From assembly GCA_964001155.1 (NCBI GenBank), contig CAXFCD010000086.1, forward strand, positions 1 to 10,050: a stretch of DNA of 10,050 nucleotides. Reading direction: 5' to 3'. Source of the DNA: CAXFCD01 sp964001155. Lineage in GTDB: Bacteria; Fidelibacterota; Marinisomatia; Marinisomatales; UBA1611. Positions 6,480 through 10,050 of the stretch are shown here, one piece after another (the first letter of the stretch is position 1; each line of letters begins with the position of its first letter). The notes below the pieces were generated by a model that saw only the letters and a list, made by a program, of their open reading frames with translations, was not told the DNA's origin and did not search any database. The translations under genes were made by a program, and so were the position numbers.

Positions 6480-9400
6480 TTGTTAAAATCATTAAGTCTT
6501 TTCTTTTTTGTGTTTATACTGAATGCATCTGATTACTATGTAGCTACCTATGGATCAGATGAAAATCCAGGTACATTTGCACATCCATTTCGAAATATTC
6601 AGCGAGCTTCTGAGATAATGACATCTGGAGATATTTGCTATATAAGGCAAGGTGTATATCATGAAGTAGTTACTCTTAATGATCAGGATGGAGCAAATGG
6701 ATCAGAGATTGTATTTACCAATTTTAATGATGAACGTGTTGCAATGGATGGAACAGTTTCAATCGATTCCGTTTGGCAGGTATATTCGGGAAATATCTGG
6801 AAAACCACCCTGGATTTTGACATTTGGCAGTTATTTGTAGATCGAAATGAAATGGTTATGGCCCGATGGCCTAATGCGAATTTTTCAGATGGCTCTATTT
6901 GGGATAAGGAAAATTACTGGGGGCACGGTACCATTGATCAAGATCCTGAAGCTTATGGAAACGGAACGCTTATCGATGAACCGCATGGGAATGTTAATCT
7001 TGCAGGAAGTGGACTAGATATAACGGATGCAATCGCAATTCTGAATGTAGGATCCTTTAAGACCTGGTCTAGAAGAGTATTAACCCACAGCGGCAATACA
7101 TTTACATATGATCCTGTACCTGCTTGGAAGACGAAACATCATGATTACTTTCTTGAAGGGAAACTGGAATTTTTGGATGCGGATAGCGAATGGTTTTTTG
7201 ATCCTGAAACAAAAGAACTGTATTTCTGGGCACCCGGTGGAGAAGATCCTAATCACCTTCAGATCCGTGGTAAGGTACAGTCTTATGCATTTGAAGTAAC
7301 AAATTCGGATTATGTGACCATCAAGAATCTAGAATTTTTTGGAACTACATTTAAATTTACCAATAGTGATTATGGTCTCGTTGATGGCTGCAATTTATAC
7401 TATCCTAGTTCTTATAAAAGGATGCTTGGAGTTGTGGATACAATACCTGATATGAGTATATTTCTTTCAAGTAGCTATTGTAAAGTGATTCGTTCAGCAT
7501 TTAGATATACGGATGGCGCGGCCCTAGAAATGTATTCAGGTAATAATACGATAGAAGATTGTTATTTTTATCATATTGATTATACAGCAACTGATTTAAA
7601 TGGTTTAATGACTACCATACAGATGGGAGGGGCTGGAAATATTTTTCGTAGAAATACTTTACACAAACTTGGTGCTTCAGCAACATTGAATCCAGGCGAT
7701 GCAGCACTGATAGAATTTAATGATATGTATGATAGTGGATATATGCAAAGTGATGGCTCACTAATACAATGTATGGTTGGACAACAGCCAGGTGTAGAGA
7801 TAAGATATAACTGGCTTCATGATACTATTAAGTATGGTGCGAGGTTTGACGGAAATGGTACCGGTAATAATGGTTTAATGCATCATAATGTAATTTGGAA
7901 TGTCCAGGGTGGAATAATGATCAAGGGCTATGAACATAATCTATATAATAATACGGCTTTTGATAATGGAGATAAGAATGATATAATTGTTATGATTGAC
8001 CAGGGGGGTAATGAAGGGACTATCACTCGTAACAATGCTGCAAATAAAATAGCAGGTCATAGGAGTGGTACCTATGGTGACTATCCTGTCCCAGGAACAT
8101 ATGACCATAATTGGAATGGGTATGAGACAGGCGGTGATATTAAAAATCATTTGATAGACCCTGAAAATTATGATTTCCGTCCACACCCTGATTCTTCTTT
8201 AGTTGATGCTGGTATGATAGTAGAAGGTATTACAGATGGATATCTTGGCGAAGCACCTGATATAGGTGCATATGAAAATGGTGGTGAAATGTGGGTTCCT
8301 GGTATAACATGGGATGTGAGTACAATGTTTGGAGATGATTATGTCGCACCAGATCCAATGCACAATGGGCCCGTTTGGCATGTTTCAAATTCAGGGTCAA
8401 ATAATTATGATGGTAGTATAGAAAACCCTTTCGCAACAATTCAGTTTGCCTATGATAGAGCTAATGAAAATGATACTATTTTGGTACACCCTGGTACATT
8501 CTATGGTACAAATTGGTTCAATGGTAAAAGTGTTGTTCTGGCTTCGTTTTTCATCACAACAAATGATACAGGCTATATAAACAATACAATTATTGATGGG
8601 GATAGCTCCAATTGTCCGCTAGCGATCGTAGGTAATATTGATTCAACATGCAGGGTCACTGGATTTACAATCCAGAATGGTATAGGATGTGTTTACGGTC
8701 AAGGAGCAGGAATTTATATAGAAGGATCAAGCCCCAGGCTTGACCACCTTGTCGTAAGAGATAATCATGGTGGAACAAATGGTGGTGGTATCTGTTTGAA
8801 TGGAGGTTCATACTCCGTTATGAATGAGATTACTATTGAAAATAATTCATCAGAGTATGGGGGTGGGATTTACAGTTACTATTCCGAACCAACCATTACA
8901 AATTGTACGATTAAGAATAACCAGGCTTCCCTGGGTGCAGGGATTTATTTTGCCACATCTAATCCGAATCTAGAATTTGTAAGCATACTAGACAATCATG
9001 CAAACAATAATGGTGGTGGTATTTATTGTACAGACTATTCAATTCCTACCTTTAATCATATAACAATTGCAAATAATGTTGCTAGTAGTGGTGGAGGTAT
9101 CTATTGTTCAGTTAATTCTAATCCTACTCTGTCAAACTCAATTCTATGGAGTAACACGCCTGAAGAAATTATTATGTCAACGGGATCCTTAACCGCTACC
9201 TATTCAATTATAGGAGACGGTTGGGATGGAGAAGGAAATATTGATGCGGACCCACTATTCTGTAACCCGGACAACGGTGATTATACCTTAGCTGCGAATT
9301 CACCTGCACTTGGTGCCGGAGATGATGGTACAAATATGGGAGCATTTGGTGTTGGCTGTGGTGATATATGGCTCCCACCAACTATAGCCGCCATGGCAGA

Positions 9401-10050
9401 TACGTCCATGGATGAAGACAGCGAGCTTATGCTTCAGCTTTCAGCCGAGTCTGAGCAGGGCTACGATATCTATTTTGAAGCAGAGAGTGATACATCCAGT
9501 TTGTATGTATATACAGAAGACGATATGCTGTATATTAACCCGGAGGCGGACTGGAACGGTTCTTCCCAGATCACTGTTATGGTATACAGCGAGTTTGATT
9601 ATGAGATCAATGATACAACATCCTTTACCCTTACAGTTAATCCGGTTAATGATGAACCCATGTTTCATAATCTGCAAGCGTTAGTGGGGGCGGGCATGGA
9701 GTTCCATGTTCCCATCCATGTGTCTGATGTAGATATGGACGATCTGGTGGTATCCTTTGACGAGTCCTGGGACTATCCTGAATGGCTGTCTTTAACGGTT
9801 GGTCCATTTGCCCTGACGGGGACAGCAATGGAAGCGGCGAATGTTCATTTCCCACTTCATTTAAGTGATGGGCAAGCCACAGTGACGGATACGTTCCGTT
9901 TGTCGGCACAGTTCTTTAATCCACGGATCACATCAATTTCGGACGTACCCGAAGATCAGGGCGGCAGAGTGTATCTGAGTTTCTTGAAGTCCTTTTTTGA
10001 TGAGCCTGAAACCACAAACCAGTCCTACACGGTCTTTAGAATGGATGTGA
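6480..10050 (+). CDS. Large secreted protein: double right-handed beta-helix plus Ig/cadherin-like modules, 3'-truncated
   Basis: One unbroken frame of about 1190 codons, still open at the window end. Start: TTG at 6480 has GAGG nine bases upstream; GTG at 6465 is in frame and would add five residues. Residues 1-16 form a signal peptide. Module 1 (about 20-600) opens with YYVATYGSDENPGT, carries WQLFVD...MARWPN, then helix repeats with W445/H447/D448 and NNGLMHHNVIWN (463-474), and closes with PDIGAYE (593-599). Module 2 (about 633-960) opens the same way (WHVSNSGSNNYDG, then PFATIQ), has GGGIY-type rungs at 742-892 and closes with DADPLF (922-927) and GAFG. Next come a cadherin-like module ending VNPVNDEP (1053-1060), a putative-Ig (He_PIG-like) module with LTGTAMEA, and the start of a further beta-sandwich (ISDVPEDQGG). 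Such helices occur in polysaccharide lyases, glycoside hydrolases and adhesins; no catalytic site can be assigned. Anchor or sorting signal lies beyond the window. Confidence 0.9.
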   Translation, partial: MLKSLSLFFFVFILNASDYYVATYGSDENPGTFAHPFRNIQRASEIMTSGDICYIRQGVYHEVVTLNDQDGANGSEIVFTNFNDERVAMDGTVSIDSVWQVYSGNIWKTTLDFDIWQLFVDRNEMVMARWPNANFSDGSIWDKENYWGHGTIDQDPEAYGNGTLIDEPHGNVNLAGSGLDITDAIAILNVGSFKTWSRRVLTHSGNTFTYDPVPAWKTKHHDYFLEGKLEFLDADSEWFFDPETKELYFWAPGGEDPNHLQIRGKVQSYAFEVTNSDYVTIKNLEFFGTTFKFTNSDYGLVDGCNLYYPSSYKRMLGVVDTIPDMSIFLSSSYCKVIRSAFRYTDGAALEMYSGNNTIEDCYFYHIDYTATDLNGLMTTIQMGGAGNIFRRNTLHKLGASATLNPGDAALIEFNDMYDSGYMQSDGSLIQCMVGQQPGVEIRYNWLHDTIKYGARFDGNGTGNNGLMHHNVIWNVQGGIMIKGYEHNLYNNTAFDNGDKNDIIVMIDQGGNEGTITRNNAANKIAGHRSGTYGDYPVPGTYDHNWNGYETGGDIKNHLIDPENYDFRPHPDSSLVDAGMIVEGITDGYLGEAPDIGAYENGGEMWVPGITWDVSTMFGDDYVAPDPMHNGPVWHVSNSGSNNYDGSIENPFATIQFAYDRANENDTILVHPGTFYGTNWFNGKSVVLASFFITTNDTGYINNTIIDGDSSNCPLAIVGNIDSTCRVTGFTIQNGIGCVYGQGAGIYIEGSSPRLDHLVVRDNHGGTNGGGICLNGGSYSVMNEITIENNSSEYGGGIYSYYSEPTITNCTIKNNQASLGAGIYFATSNPNLEFVSILDNHANNNGGGIYCTDYSIPTFNHITIANNVASSGGGIYCSVNSNPTLSNSILWSNTPEEIIMSTGSLTATYSIIGDGWDGEGNIDADPLFCNPDNGDYTLAANSPALGAGDDGTNMGAFGVGCGDIWLPPTIAAMADTSMDEDSELMLQLSAESEQGYDIYFEAESDTSSLYVYTEDDMLYINPEADWNGSSQITVMVYSEFDYEINDTTSFTLTVNPVNDEPMFHNLQALVGAGMEFHVPIHVSDVDMDDLVVSFDESWDYPEWLSLTVGPFALTGTAMEAANVHFPLHLSDGQATVTDTFRLSAQFFNPRITSISDVPEDQGGRVYLSFLKSFFDEPETTNQSYTVFRMDV
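8703..9155 (+). repeat. GGGIY-type beta-helix rung repeats in the large secreted protein
   Basis: Five or six imperfect protein repeats of roughly 23-27 residues (residues 742-892), each built as G-[GA]-G-I-[YC], a short turn often with NP/EP, a strand such as PTITNCTIKNN, and an N-rich turn. The pattern resembles the GG[AG]I repeats of surface beta-helix proteins such as chlamydial Pmp proteins. DNA copies of the GGTGGTGGTAT-like core occur at about 8781, 9011 and 9091 but are otherwise diverged, so the repeats are old and under protein-level constraint. Confidence 0.8.

Noticed and set aside
8781..9100. Recurring GGTGGTGGTAT-like units that could suggest a CRISPR or DNA repeat array
   Set aside because: Spacing is irregular, copies diverge outside the core, and all fall in the same codon phase as GGGIY rungs of a beta-helix protein.
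9646..9909. 87-codon minus-strand frame within the large secreted protein
   Set aside because: It is antisense to a continuous, domain-rich frame, has low-complexity Pro/His composition and no ribosome binding site; the same holds for the minus-strand frames at 7941-8186, 8199-8439 and 9441-9677.

Overview
The window reads as a bacterial chromosome segment of moderate to low GC. The most likely source is the FCB superphylum, possibly Candidatus Neomarinimicrobiota. That placement rests on weak Shine-Dalgarno use in most genes and on a large secreted modular beta-helix protein. Its closing DVP-x-DQGG-x-VYLSF segment resembles, from memory, repeat-rich surface proteins of that group. It is an inference and no marker gene is present.

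Positions 1-5455 hold a tightly packed operon for peptide uptake and breakdown. It contains the end of a YejB-type permease (cut by the window edge), a YejE-type permease, two separate peptide-type ABC ATPases (DppD-like and DppF-like) and a cytosolic M3-family zinc oligoendopeptidase. The first four genes overlap by 1 or 4 bases, so they are probably translationally coupled. The transporter should bring oligopeptides into the cell and the peptidase should cut them. The substrate-binding protein is not in view and may lie upstream.

Positions 5463-6025 hold two small unrecognised genes that converge and overlap at their 3' ends: a putative exported protein on + and an acidic 76-residue protein on -. 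Positions 6042-6369 hold a small tRNA unit: a possible promoter, a candidate 16-codon leader-like ORF with a strong ribosome binding site, tRNA-Cys(GCA), tRNA-Leu(UAA) and a clear intrinsic terminator.

From about 6480 to the end of the window runs one uninterrupted reading frame of about 1190 codons that is still open at the right edge. It encodes a signal peptide, two successive right-handed beta-helix modules, two Ig/cadherin-like modules and the start of another beta-sandwich-like module. It is probably a secreted or surface glycan-binding, glycan-degrading or adhesive protein whose C-terminal anchor or sorting signal lies outside the window.

I see no CRISPR array, insertion sequence or phage module. 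The least explained items are the rearranged cysteines in the DppD-like ATPase, the Cys-rich mini-ORF before tRNA-Cys, and the double-helix giant protein with a composition change near 9370.
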